Source of the DNA: CAWAPS01 sp963783945
Lineage (GTDB): Bacteria > Actinomycetota > Acidimicrobiia > Acidimicrobiales > Palsa-688
DNA: 64,000 bases
Direction of reading: 5' to 3'
NCBI GenBank assembly: GCA_963783945.1
Contig: CAWAPS010000005.1
Coordinates: forward strand, 310,001 to 374,000
The position numbers were made by a program, and so were the translations under genes. The notes under the pieces were generated by a model, which did not search any database, was not told the origin of the DNA, and saw nothing but the letters and a program-made list of their open reading frames with translations. The stretch's first letter is position 1. Every line of letters begins with the position of its first letter. This document shows positions 37,096 through 45,716 of this stretch, in pieces.

Positions 37096-37522
37096 GCCGT
37101 TTCGCTCCAGGGTCGGGTCAACGAGCCCTATACTCGGGCTTCGAGCGGAGTCGTACCTCCCACAATGCGGGTGAAACCGACGCGGGCGACCACCAATCTG
37201 TTTGACCACGGACACCACGATCGCGGGAGTCGTCCTGATCGAACTTGCTGTGGAAGGCTGCGGCCGCAGATGACTTCGCGTCCGCCGGCCGATCCGAAGG
37301 TTGAAGGCCTAGGTCTCCTCCGCAAAGCGTCGCATCCGAGATAGCCGGCACGGCGCGGATCACCCGGTTCGGGTGCGGATGCCGTAGGCCACCTTTTCTA
37401 GGCTGCCGACCAGTGGATCTTTAGAGGCACTCCGCCGGTTGGGAGGGTGCGGGAATTATGTTGCAGTCGGGCCCTGGCAACCTGACGTACAACGAGCGGC
37501 TGCACGGAGACGAGGAGCATTG
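37096..37522. other. intergenic region between divergent genes
   Basis: No gene or hairpin seen in about 430 bases. It presumably holds the promoters of the ClC unit and the membrane protein at 37523. Confidence 0.4.
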
Positions 37523-38425
37523 ATGCCGAACAGTGAGGCGTCGGCGCATCCCGAACCAGGCAGTGCTTACAGCTCGCGTAGGGCAGTCCTCGTCAACCAG
37601 ATCCGCCGCCTGGTACGGGCCATCGGCGAGGGCGACGATGCCACCGTCCAGGCCGCGGTGCTTGAGCTGAGCAATCGCCGGCGCATCTTTGCATCCTTGG
37701 GAGTCGTGGTCGGCGGGTTCGCCATGCTCTTCGAGGGATTGAAACTGATCTTCACCAACTGGCGGCTGACCCTCGTTCAGGTCCTTCCCGCCATGTGGAT
37801 CTGGGCCGCGATGCTGGATTTCAAGGCGCACGTCTTTCACGGCAAGTCCTTCCATACCTTGCACGGCTGGTTCCTGATAGCCGCGATCGTGGCCGTGGCA
37901 GCCATCACCACCGCCAGCTTCTTCCTGAACGCGGTGTTCGCGTTTGCCATCGTCAGACCGGGTCGGCACGAGATCCGACCGGGCTTCAGCCAAGCTCGCT
38001 CACACGTGGCCGTCGTCGTGGGATTCGGGGCGGCGATCGGACTGCTGCTCGGAACCGCGGCATTGTATGTCGACCGCTGGGGACATCGGTGGTTCGTCAT
38101 TTCCATGAGCATCGTGCTGGCCGTCATGATGGTGGCCTACGTGTCCGTGCCGGCCCGGTTGATCGGCATGAAGACCACCTACTCCAGGGCAGACAAGCTG
38201 AAGGCCACAATTGTGGGTGGCGCCATCGGTGCGGTGGTGTGCTCGCCGCCGTATGCCCTCGGCCGCATTGGCATCCTCATGCTCGGATCCAGCCTCCTCA
38301 TTATCTTTATCCCGGGGATCTTCGTTCTCACGCTCGGCTTCACCCTGCAGGCCGGGGCCACCGGCGCGGTCAAGGCCATCAAGATGAGCGCCAAGCTGGT
38401 GGCCGGCCACCGGATAGACGACTGA
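37523..38425 (+). CDS. multi-span membrane protein of unknown function
   Basis: ATG 37523 follows GAGGAGC. The 300-residue product has a soluble N-terminal helical region (RRAVLVNQIRRLVRAIGEGDDATVQAAVLELSNRR) and then about seven hydrophobic helices, including TLHGWFLIAAIVAVAAITTASFF and IGILMLGSSLLIIFIPGIFVL. I do not recognise the family. The end KMSAKLVAGHRIDD is cytoplasmic. No partner gene is adjacent. Confidence 0.7.
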   Translation: MPNSEASAHPEPGSAYSSRRAVLVNQIRRLVRAIGEGDDATVQAAVLELSNRRRIFASLGVVVGGFAMLFEGLKLIFTNWRLTLVQVLPAMWIWAAMLDFKAHVFHGKSFHTLHGWFLIAAIVAVAAITTASFFLNAVFAFAIVRPGRHEIRPGFSQARSHVAVVVGFGAAIGLLLGTAALYVDRWGHRWFVISMSIVLAVMMVAYVSVPARLIGMKTTYSRADKLKATIVGGAIGAVVCSPPYALGRIGILMLGSSLLIIFIPGIFVLTLGFTLQAGATGAVKAIKMSAKLVAGHRIDD

Positions 38426-38685
38426 GGGGCCCTACTCTGCGATGACCGGGCCCGCAACTGGGGGTGTCCGACACGGTGTGGACGTAGCGGCGCCTGTCTG
38501 CCACCGCAACATCCCCAGGCAATCACCATTCCTACCCGAACCACGCAGCCGCGTGAACCTCATATGGCCGACACTTCAGGGGCGTCGGCGGTTCCACTGG
38601 CGAACGGCCAGTAACTTTTGCTCGGACGGAATCAGATTCCCTATGGATCCTGGCCCATCCGGTCCCACTCTCGCCACCCCTACGG

Positions 38686-39258
38686 CTAGGACGTCTTGGT
38701 GGAGTCCGAACTTTCGTCTGGGGCGTTTGGTGTCTGGCGGCGGCGTCCCATCTCCACCGCGCCAAAGATGACCTTAACCCCGAATCCCAATACCACCAAG
38801 TCTGCGAGCATCTGCCCGATGACCATCAGTCGGGCCCCTTCGGTTTTGGCGGTGATGTCGCCGTAGCCGACGGTGGAAAAGGTGGTGACGGTGAAGTACA
38901 AGGCGTCGGTGCGAGAAAGCGGTTGACCGAAGCTCGCGGGTGTAGAGCGTTGGAGGAGGAAGTAGGCCGTGGCAAAGAGGAGAAGAAATAGGGGGGCCGT
39001 TATTGCCAGCGCCTCGACCGCTTTGTAAGCCGGATACTGCGACTTGATGATGGCCCGGACCTCCCACAAGACGATAAGGAGCACGCCGACCATACCCACC
39101 AGCAGCAGCAGCACTGAGGCGCTGTCTGAGAGACGGTCGAACGGCAGAAGGTAGTAGGCGGCCACGAGGGCCGCGGCAATGGCCGCGGCCCTCAAGGCGC
39201 CGAAAACCAAAAGCGACCGTCGCTTGTCCGGTGGTGGGAGCTCCGGTAAGGAGGTCAT
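38686..39258 (-). CDS. two-pore-helix potassium channel (Ion_trans_2)
   Basis: The protein has the K+ selectivity filter TVGYGD in DALYFTVTTFSTVGYGDI, with TM helices before (ITAPLFLLLFATAYFLL) and after (MLADLVVLGFGVKVIFG) and an N-terminal pair of helices. At 190 residues it has no RCK domain, so it resembles minimal KcsA/Kch-type channels with an extra N-terminal hairpin. It conducts K+ across the membrane. A degraded copy of a related gene lies at 48869-48982. Confidence 0.88.
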   Translation of the reverse strand: MTSLPELPPPDKRRSLLVFGALRAAAIAAALVAAYYLLPFDRLSDSASVLLLLVGMVGVLLIVLWEVRAIIKSQYPAYKAVEALAITAPLFLLLFATAYFLLQRSTPASFGQPLSRTDALYFTVTTFSTVGYGDITAKTEGARLMVIGQMLADLVVLGFGVKVIFGAVEMGRRRQTPNAPDESSDSTKTS

Positions 39259-39426
39259 TTCCTTGACCCTCCAGTCTTTAGACGGTCATGCGCCGACTCC
39301 GACTCGCCCTGATCCAGCCTCGGCTTCGAGCACCTGGTCAACGGCACGGTAGCGAATGACAAAGCCAAAACTCGGCCTCATGGAGCGAAGGATCCAGGAG
39401 ACCTCTAACGGTCTTGCTCATCCCTT

Positions 39427-39825
39427 TCAAGTGAGGATTTTGGTCTTCTCCTGTTCGAACTCGGACTCCGAAATGACACCTTTGTCCCGGAGGTCCGCCA
39501 GCTTGGCTAGCTCGTCGGCCCCGCTCGACGATTGCCCGGCCGCCGCATCCTGCACGTATGCGCGGAATTGCTGGTCGCGGGCCTGGGCGTCCTCGACATC
39601 TCGCTGGCCCATTTGTTTGCCCCGGGCGAGCACATATACGAACACACCCAGGAACGGCAACACGATGACGAAAATCAACCATCCCGCCTTCCCCCATCCA
39701 CCCAGGTCCTGGCTGCGAAAGATGTCGAGGATGACCCTGAAGAGGATAAAGATCCAGATGATCCAGAGGAACAGCCAGAACATCGTCCAGAAAGCACCCA
39801 ACAGCGGGTACGAATATGCAGTCAC
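39427..39825 (-). CDS. PLDc_N-SHOCT membrane protein
   Basis: GTG 39825 follows GGAGGAAGCAG. The protein has two membrane segments (WTMFWLFLWIIWIFILFRVI and GWLIFVIVLPFLGVFVYVLA) of the phospholipase D N-terminal type, then a charged linker and a C-terminal SHOCT domain (ELAKLADLRDKGVISESEFEQEK). There is no PLD catalytic HKD domain. Family members are bacterial membrane proteins of unknown role, often in stress regulons. Confidence 0.87.
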   Translation of the reverse strand: MTAYSYPLLGAFWTMFWLFLWIIWIFILFRVILDIFRSQDLGGWGKAGWLIFVIVLPFLGVFVYVLARGKQMGQRDVEDAQARDQQFRAYVQDAAAGQSSSGADELAKLADLRDKGVISESEFEQEKTKILT

Positions 39826-40068
39826 CTGCTTCCTCCAATTCTGTGCAGGTCAGCGGCCCCCTTGGAGCCGGCGGTGCGTCGATCCGGAACTGGACCGCGT
39901 CGTTACTCTGTTCTCAACCTGGCCAGTTCGGATCACCCCTGTCGGGTGGTTTCGGAACGAGCGGATCGCCCGAATGAGGGGAGGCCCAGCCTTCGATTTT
40001 GGACCTACGGTGTTGCCACGGAAATACCCAGCGACCGCACTACTTGCGCTGGCTGGAAGGGCTCGACC

Positions 40069-40131
40069 ATGTCAGAGAACACTGTGGACATTTGTTGTGG
40101 CCAGTTGCCAGAACACGAGCTCGTTGTGTAG
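40069..40131 (+). CDS. 20-residue leader ORF with adjacent cysteine codons
   Basis: ATG 40069 follows GGAAGGGCTC and the frame ends at TAG 40129, 26 bases before the sulfatase start. Residues 9-10 are encoded by TGTTGT (Cys-Cys). In mycobacteria, short ORFs with consecutive Cys codons in front of sulfur genes act as cysteine-responsive attenuators. With only two Cys here it is a hypothesis that this is a leader peptide; no hairpin switch was recognised. Confidence 0.4.
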   Translation: MSENTVDICCGQLPEHELVV

Positions 40132-40157
40132 TTATCGCTCAGGAAAGGGGACCGCTG

Positions 40158-43061
40158 GTGAGTGAGGAACAGACCGATCTGTTGGTGGGGGGCTACGGGG
40201 ATCTGGTTTCGGCCCGCCGGGATTTCGACGCGGTGGTGGATCTGATCAAGGCCAAGCAGGTGAGGGTCCAAGGAGTGATTCTCGTCGCCCACGATCAGGA
40301 CGGGGAGGTCACGGTGGTGTCGACAGGGGATCATCTGGGCCGCAAAGGACTGGGATGGGGCGCGGGAGTGGGGGTGGTCATCGGGCTGTTCGCGCCGGAG
40401 CTACTGGCGTCCGTGGCGGTTGGCGCGGTGGGTGGGGCGATCGTAGGGAAATTCGCCGAGCACAAGATCAAGACCGGGTTGCACGACAAGCTAGGACAGG
40501 CTCTGCCAGCGGGCTCGGCCGGGATCATTGCGATCTACGAGGACGAGTATCGCCTGGCCATCCAGCAAGCCATGGAGGGCGCGGCCATGCGGTCGGTGGT
40601 CCAGGCCGACAAGATCGGGCTCCGCCAGCTCGAGGGCTCGCTGGCCCAGGCCATGGGCAAGTTCAACCCGGATCGCACCAGGTTGCCGATCCCCGATCCG
40701 AACTTCGGGGGGACAACCGGTCGCACCATAGAGAAATCCGTGCCCGACTGGTCCATCAACATGACCGCCAGGCCTCCGGAAGGGGCACCCAACGTGCTGG
40801 TGGTACTAATCGACGACGCCGGCTTCGGTAACCCCTCGACCTTTGGCGGCCCGGTTGCGACACCAGCTATGACCCGGGTCGCCAATCAGGGCCTGACGTA
40901 CAACCGCTTCCATGTGACGGCCCTATGCTCGCCAACCCGGGCGGCCCTGCTCACCGGGCGCAACCATCACCGGGTAGGTTTCGGCTCGATCGGGGAGCTA
41001 CCCGGCCCGTTCCCCGGCTATAGCGCAGCGGTACCGAAAGATTGCGCATCGTTCGTGCGGGCCCTCCAGGGCAACGGCTACAGCACCGGTGGTTTCGGCA
41101 AGTGGCATATGACCCCCGATCACCTGCAGGGGGCGGCAGGTCCGTTCGACCGCTGGCCGAACTCATGGGGGTTCGATCACTTCTGGGGGCTCCTGGGAGG
41201 CGAGGCAGGCCAGTACGACCCGCTGATCACCCAGGACCAGACCACAATCGGGGTGCCCCAAGGGAAGGACGGCCAGGAGTACTACCTGCCCGACGATATG
41301 ACGGACAAGGCCGTCCAGTGGCTGCACATGGTGCGGGCCCAGGACCAGACGAAACCCTGGTTCGTGTACTACTCCACCGGTTGCGCCCACGCCCCCCACC
41401 AGGTGCCGGCGCAGTGGAGCGACAAATACCGGGGAAAGTTCGACCAGGGCTGGGACCAGTTGCGACAGGAGACGTTCGAGCGCCAAAAGCGCTCTGGAGT
41501 GATCCCCGCCGACGCAGTGCTCACCCCCCGCCCGGACGCGTTACCGGCCTGGGACTCGCTACCCGACAGCGAAAAGAGGCTGTACGCCCGCCAAATGGAG
41601 GTGTACGCGGGATATCAGGAAAACGCCGACTGGAACATCGGCCGTCTGCTCGACGCCATCGACGAGATGGGGGAGACCGCCAACACCCTGGTCATCTACA
41701 TCTTCGGCGACAACGGGGCCAGCATGGAAGGCACTCTCACCGGATCGTTCAACGAGCTGACCATGCAAAACGGCATACCCTTGTCACCCGAACAGCAGCT
41801 GTCGCTCATCGACCGATACGGCGGACTCGAAGCGTGGGGCACCGACGCCACAGCACCCCACTATGCAGCCGCTTGGGCGTGGGCGGGCAACGCTCCCTTC
41901 CAGTGGGGCAAGCAGGTCGCCTCGCACCTGGGCGGCACCCGCAACGGCATGGTCATCTCCTGGCCGGAGCGGATCGCTGACCCGGGCGGTCGGCGCAGCC
42001 AGTTCACCCACTGCATCGACATCGGACCGACCGTCCTTGAAGCCGCCGGCATCCCCCAGCCAACGGTGGTCGACGGCACCGAGCAGGTACCGATGGATGG
42101 CACCAGCTTCGCCCACACCTTCGACGACGCCGACGCTCCCGAACGCCACACGCAACAGTACTTCGAGATTTACGGCAACCGGGCCTTCTACAAAGACGGG
42201 TGGTGGGCGGCCGCCAAGCTGGACCGGATCCCGTGGGACGCCACCCCCCAGACCATCCAGAGATTCGCGCCCGGCGCCTATGACCCCGAAGGGGACCGGT
42301 GGGAGTTGTACTACCTGCCCGACGACTACTCCCAGGCCCGAGACGTCGCAGCCGAGCATCCCGAGAAGCTGGCCGAACTCAAAGCGTTGTTCTGGCAGGA
42401 GGCCGAAGCCAACAAAGTCCTCCCGCTGATGGCCGGATTCTCGGTGTTCTTCGGGATCCTGCCGCCGATGCCCACCGTTACCAGGATGACCTTCTACGGA
42501 GACGTAGAGAACATCGCCTCGGGGATGATTCCCCGCATCTACGGGCACTCCTACGCCATCGAGGCCGAGCTGCATGTACCCGACGGTGGTGCGGAGGGCG
42601 TTATCGTAGCCGAAGCCGACGCCATGGGCGGCTTCTCGCTGTGGGTCGATGACCGCGGCCGGCTCCACCACACCTACTCGATGATGGGCGTCGAGCAATA
42701 CCACCAGGTCTCTACCGAGCCCCTACCAACCGGTGAAATCTCAGTGGGAATGCAGTTCGACGCCGACGCCCCCCGGCCACGCACCGGAGGCGACGTGACC
42801 CTCTACGCCAACCAGGCCAAGATCGGTGAGGGCCGCATCGAAAAGACCGTCTTGTTACGATTCTCGGCGTACGCGGGGCTGGACATCGGCCGCGACAACG
42901 GGCTACCCGTCGACCCGGCATACTCCGACAGGTCCCCATACCCCTTCACCGGCACGGTCAAAAAAGTCGTCTTCGACCTCCAACCAAAACCACACCAGGC
43001 CGCCGCGGCACTACACCAAGACATCCACCAAGCCGCCGTCGCCGGCGGCATCAGCGCCTGA
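40158..43061 (+). CDS. DUF1269-sulfatase fusion (formylglycine sulfatase)
   Basis: GTG 40158 follows AGGAAAGGGGACC and gives 967 residues. Residues 1-165 form a DUF1269 domain: DFDAVVDLIKAKQVRVQGVILVAHD, then GWGAGVGVVIGLFAPELLASVAVG (glycine-rich membrane hairpin). Residues 205-800 are a type I sulfatase: metal ligands in LIDDAG (219-220), the formylglycine signature CSPTR (257-261) and GDNGAS. Cys257 is converted to formylglycine by a separate enzyme that is not in the window. A C-terminal region follows (about 800-967). Sulfatases release sulfate from sulfate esters, and a SulP transporter follows on the same strand. No Sec or Tat signal is visible. Confidence 0.9.
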   Translation: MSEEQTDLLVGGYGDLVSARRDFDAVVDLIKAKQVRVQGVILVAHDQDGEVTVVSTGDHLGRKGLGWGAGVGVVIGLFAPELLASVAVGAVGGAIVGKFAEHKIKTGLHDKLGQALPAGSAGIIAIYEDEYRLAIQQAMEGAAMRSVVQADKIGLRQLEGSLAQAMGKFNPDRTRLPIPDPNFGGTTGRTIEKSVPDWSINMTARPPEGAPNVLVVLIDDAGFGNPSTFGGPVATPAMTRVANQGLTYNRFHVTALCSPTRAALLTGRNHHRVGFGSIGELPGPFPGYSAAVPKDCASFVRALQGNGYSTGGFGKWHMTPDHLQGAAGPFDRWPNSWGFDHFWGLLGGEAGQYDPLITQDQTTIGVPQGKDGQEYYLPDDMTDKAVQWLHMVRAQDQTKPWFVYYSTGCAHAPHQVPAQWSDKYRGKFDQGWDQLRQETFERQKRSGVIPADAVLTPRPDALPAWDSLPDSEKRLYARQMEVYAGYQENADWNIGRLLDAIDEMGETANTLVIYIFGDNGASMEGTLTGSFNELTMQNGIPLSPEQQLSLIDRYGGLEAWGTDATAPHYAAAWAWAGNAPFQWGKQVASHLGGTRNGMVISWPERIADPGGRRSQFTHCIDIGPTVLEAAGIPQPTVVDGTEQVPMDGTSFAHTFDDADAPERHTQQYFEIYGNRAFYKDGWWAAAKLDRIPWDATPQTIQRFAPGAYDPEGDRWELYYLPDDYSQARDVAAEHPEKLAELKALFWQEAEANKVLPLMAGFSVFFGILPPMPTVTRMTFYGDVENIASGMIPRIYGHSYAIEAELHVPDGGAEGVIVAEADAMGGFSLWVDDRGRLHHTYSMMGVEQYHQVSTEPLPTGEISVGMQFDADAPRPRTGGDVTLYANQAKIGEGRIEKTVLLRFSAYAGLDIGRDNGLPVDPAYSDRSPYPFTGTVKKVVFDLQPKPHQAAAALHQDIHQAAVAGGISA

Positions 43062-43382
43062 CACGAAGGCCCCACCCGAGACCCAGCCCGGTGTGCAACC
43101 CGATGCGCTCGGCGCTGTCGCTGTTGGGAACCACACGGTGATGGGCGAGAACGAGAACACAGAGTGGGCGGGCGCGCCGGGCTACCAGGGCGGCGTAATC
43201 GGCGCTCGGAGACGGGCGTACGACGGCGAGACGGTCACCCGCAGGCGCATATGCGGGCTGATCCTGCGGGCTGCGCCCGATAGCACGGGCGCGGGAAAAT
43301 TCGGTGTCCCCCGGCGGGAGAGACCGCCGGTGCTCCACGATGCCGGCCGGACGCGCCCACGCACCGGTCCGGACACCGAGTG
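43062..43382. other. gap between the sulfatase and SulP genes
   Basis: About 320 bases, GC-rich and without a recognised gene. It is short enough for the two genes to be co-transcribed. No terminator seen. Confidence 0.4.
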
Positions 43383-45053
43383 ATGACTCGTCAAAACCCG
43401 ACCCGCTTTCGTGATCTCGGTCACGACCTGGTTGCCGGCTCGGTGTTGGGGATTGAGAGCGTCCCCGACGGTCTGGCCACAGGGCTGCTCGCCGGCGTGA
43501 ACCCGCTCGCCGGCGTGTACGGCTACATGGTGGGCACCGCAACGGGAGCTCTGGCGACCTCGTCGACGTTCATGGCGGTGCAAGGCACGGGCGCCATGGC
43601 CATCCTGGTCGCTGACGTTTCAGCCGTTCACGACGCCGCCAACCCCGCCCCGGCTCTGTTCACCCTGGCCATGCTGACGGGCGTGGTCATGGCCGCGGCC
43701 GGTCTGCTCAAGCTCGGAACGGTGCTGCGTTTCGTATCCAACGCGGTCATGGTGGGCTTCATCAACGCCGTCGGGGTGAACATCGTCCTCGGCCAGTTGG
43801 CTAACCTCACCGGCTACAGCTCGCCGCACGGGTCCCGTCTTACCCGTGCATTGGACACGCTGCTGCACCCGGGCCGGCTGCATGGACAGTCTGTCGCGAT
43901 CGGCCTAGCCACCATCGTGCTCATCGTCGTGCTCGAGCGAACCCCGCTCGGGCCGCTCGGGCTGGTAGTGGCGGTCGTGGTCACCTCGGCGGCGGCGAAG
44001 GGGCTGGGGTGGGACATAGCCACCGTGCACGACCTGGGCGCCACCTTGGGCACACTGCCGCGCCCCCAGCTTCCGGACCTCACTCTGGTGCCATCCCTGC
44101 TCATACCGGCGCTGTCGCTCGCGCTGGTGGGGCTGGTGCAGGGAGCCGGCATCTCGGCCAACTTCCCAAATCGGGACGGTAGTTACCCCGACGCGTCCCG
44201 GGACTTTTTTGGACAGGGCGTGGCCAACGTGGCGTCCGGGGTCCTTCAAGGGATGCCCGTCGGGGGGTCGGTGTCCGCATCATCGCTCAACAAGACCGCC
44301 GGGGCGCGCAGCCGGGTTTCGTTGGTCGCAGCCGGCGCCGTGATGGCCATAATCATCGTTGCCTTCGCACGCCCTATCGACAACATAGCCATGCCGGCGC
44401 TGGCCGGTCTCCTGATCCTCGTCGGCGTGCGAACGATCAAGCCGGCCGACCTGGCCTCGGTGTGGAGAACCGGCGTGTCTCAACGAGTCGTCCTGGCCAC
44501 CACCTTCGTGCTCACGATCGTCATCCCGCTGCAGTACGCCGTCCTCGCTGGGGTAGGCCTATCAGTGGCCCTCTACGTGATCGGGCAGTCAAACAAGGTC
44601 ACCGTCAAACGACAGCTGTTCACCGACGACGGGCACGTGACAGAAGTCGATCCGCCCGATCGGCTTCCGGCCAGCCAGGTCGTCATTCTCCAGCCCTACG
44701 GCAGCTTGTTCTTCGCGGCCGCACCGATCTTTGGTGCCGCGCTGCCGGCGCCGACACCTCAATCGGGGAACACCGTTGTCATTCTGCGCCTGCGCGAGCG
44801 CAGCGACATCGGCTCGACGTTCATCGACGTGCTTCGGCGATACGCCGAAAGCCTCGCAGCCGTGGGATCGAAGCTGGTGGTGGTCTCCCTCAACAAGCAG
44901 CTCGCAGAACAGTTTCGCGTCACCGGTCTCGCAGACCTTCTCGGTACGGAGAACATGTACCGTTCAAGCGAACGCCTCGGTGCGGCCCTTGAACAAGCAT
45001 ATCGAGACGGAACGGCGTGGATAGCAGCCCGAGACGACACCGGACCGGATTGA
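43383..45053 (+). CDS. SulP family anion transporter with STAS domain
   Basis: The protein has 10-12 membrane helices with the N-terminal SulP start VLGIESVPDGLATGLLAGVNPLAGVYGYMVG, internal GTGAMAILVADV and the transport-domain run GMPVGGSVSASSLNKTAGA, followed by a C-terminal STAS domain (VVILQPYGSLFFAA, GSTFIDVLRRYAESLA). SulP proteins carry sulfate, bicarbonate or other dicarboxylate-like anions. Next to a sulfatase, sulfate uptake or efflux is a reasonable reading. GTG 43380 immediately precedes ATG 43383; the ribosome site is weak in both cases. Confidence 0.9.
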   Translation: MTRQNPTRFRDLGHDLVAGSVLGIESVPDGLATGLLAGVNPLAGVYGYMVGTATGALATSSTFMAVQGTGAMAILVADVSAVHDAANPAPALFTLAMLTGVVMAAAGLLKLGTVLRFVSNAVMVGFINAVGVNIVLGQLANLTGYSSPHGSRLTRALDTLLHPGRLHGQSVAIGLATIVLIVVLERTPLGPLGLVVAVVVTSAAAKGLGWDIATVHDLGATLGTLPRPQLPDLTLVPSLLIPALSLALVGLVQGAGISANFPNRDGSYPDASRDFFGQGVANVASGVLQGMPVGGSVSASSLNKTAGARSRVSLVAAGAVMAIIIVAFARPIDNIAMPALAGLLILVGVRTIKPADLASVWRTGVSQRVVLATTFVLTIVIPLQYAVLAGVGLSVALYVIGQSNKVTVKRQLFTDDGHVTEVDPPDRLPASQVVILQPYGSLFFAAAPIFGAALPAPTPQSGNTVVILRLRERSDIGSTFIDVLRRYAESLAAVGSKLVVVSLNKQLAEQFRVTGLADLLGTENMYRSSERLGAALEQAYRDGTAWIAARDDTGPD

Positions 45054-45250
45054 CGACCTCGGCAGTGCCGGGTGCGCCTGGCCCGTGCCGACTCTTGTTG
45101 TGGGATTGGAGCCGTCCGTGGGCCTCCCGCTGCCGAATCTCGTTCAGGAACCAGCCCAGCTCGTCCTTGATGACGACTTGGAACGCGAGCGCCGAGAAGG
45201 GAACACCGATTCCAGGGAACGCCCACAAATGTGGAAGGCGTCAGACAGTG

Positions 45251-45667
45251 TCAGGAGGCTGGAGGCTTTATCTCCCGGGCACCGCTGCCATCGCCATCGC
45301 CGCCTCCCTCAGGACCAGCGAAAGTCTGGTCTTTTTTCCACGGCCAGACACCATCAATCTCAACCGCCAGCGACCAGCTGAGGACAATCCTGACCGCAAC
45401 GATAGTAGCGAGCACCGCCACACTCTTCGGACTCTGGTCGACGATGACCGTTCTGATGATGTCGGCGACGATAAGGACTTCAAGGCCCAGCAGGATGACT
45501 CGACCGAGATGCTTCCGGAAGTAGTGATACGCCCGAGCGCGACGAGCTGGGATCAAATACAGCACACCGGAATGAAGCAGAACCAGCAGTCCACCCAGTA
45601 CCAGGATCGCCACGCCGACACCCTCTACCACTTGGACCACGTTCTCAACGTTGTGACTGAAACTCAC
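45251..45667 (-). CDS. DUF1622 membrane protein
   Basis: From GTG 45667, which follows GAGGGTAG, the protein has 138 residues with two to three membrane helices: VVQVVEGVGVAILVLGGLLVLLH, LGLEVLIVADIIRTVIV and ATIVAVRIVLSWSLAVEIDG. The pattern YHYFRKHLGRVILLGLEVLIVADIIRTV is typical of DUF1622. The family has no assigned function. It starts 50 bases after the stop of the DyP peroxidase on the same strand, so the two are probably one operon. Confidence 0.85.
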   Translation of the reverse strand: MSFSHNVENVVQVVEGVGVAILVLGGLLVLLHSGVLYLIPARRARAYHYFRKHLGRVILLGLEVLIVADIIRTVIVDQSPKSVAVLATIVAVRIVLSWSLAVEIDGVWPWKKDQTFAGPEGGGDGDGSGAREIKPPAS

Positions 45668-45716
45668 GGTGTCTACCCTCGATCCTCGCTGGGAACTTCG
45701 ACTACGCCACGGCCAA

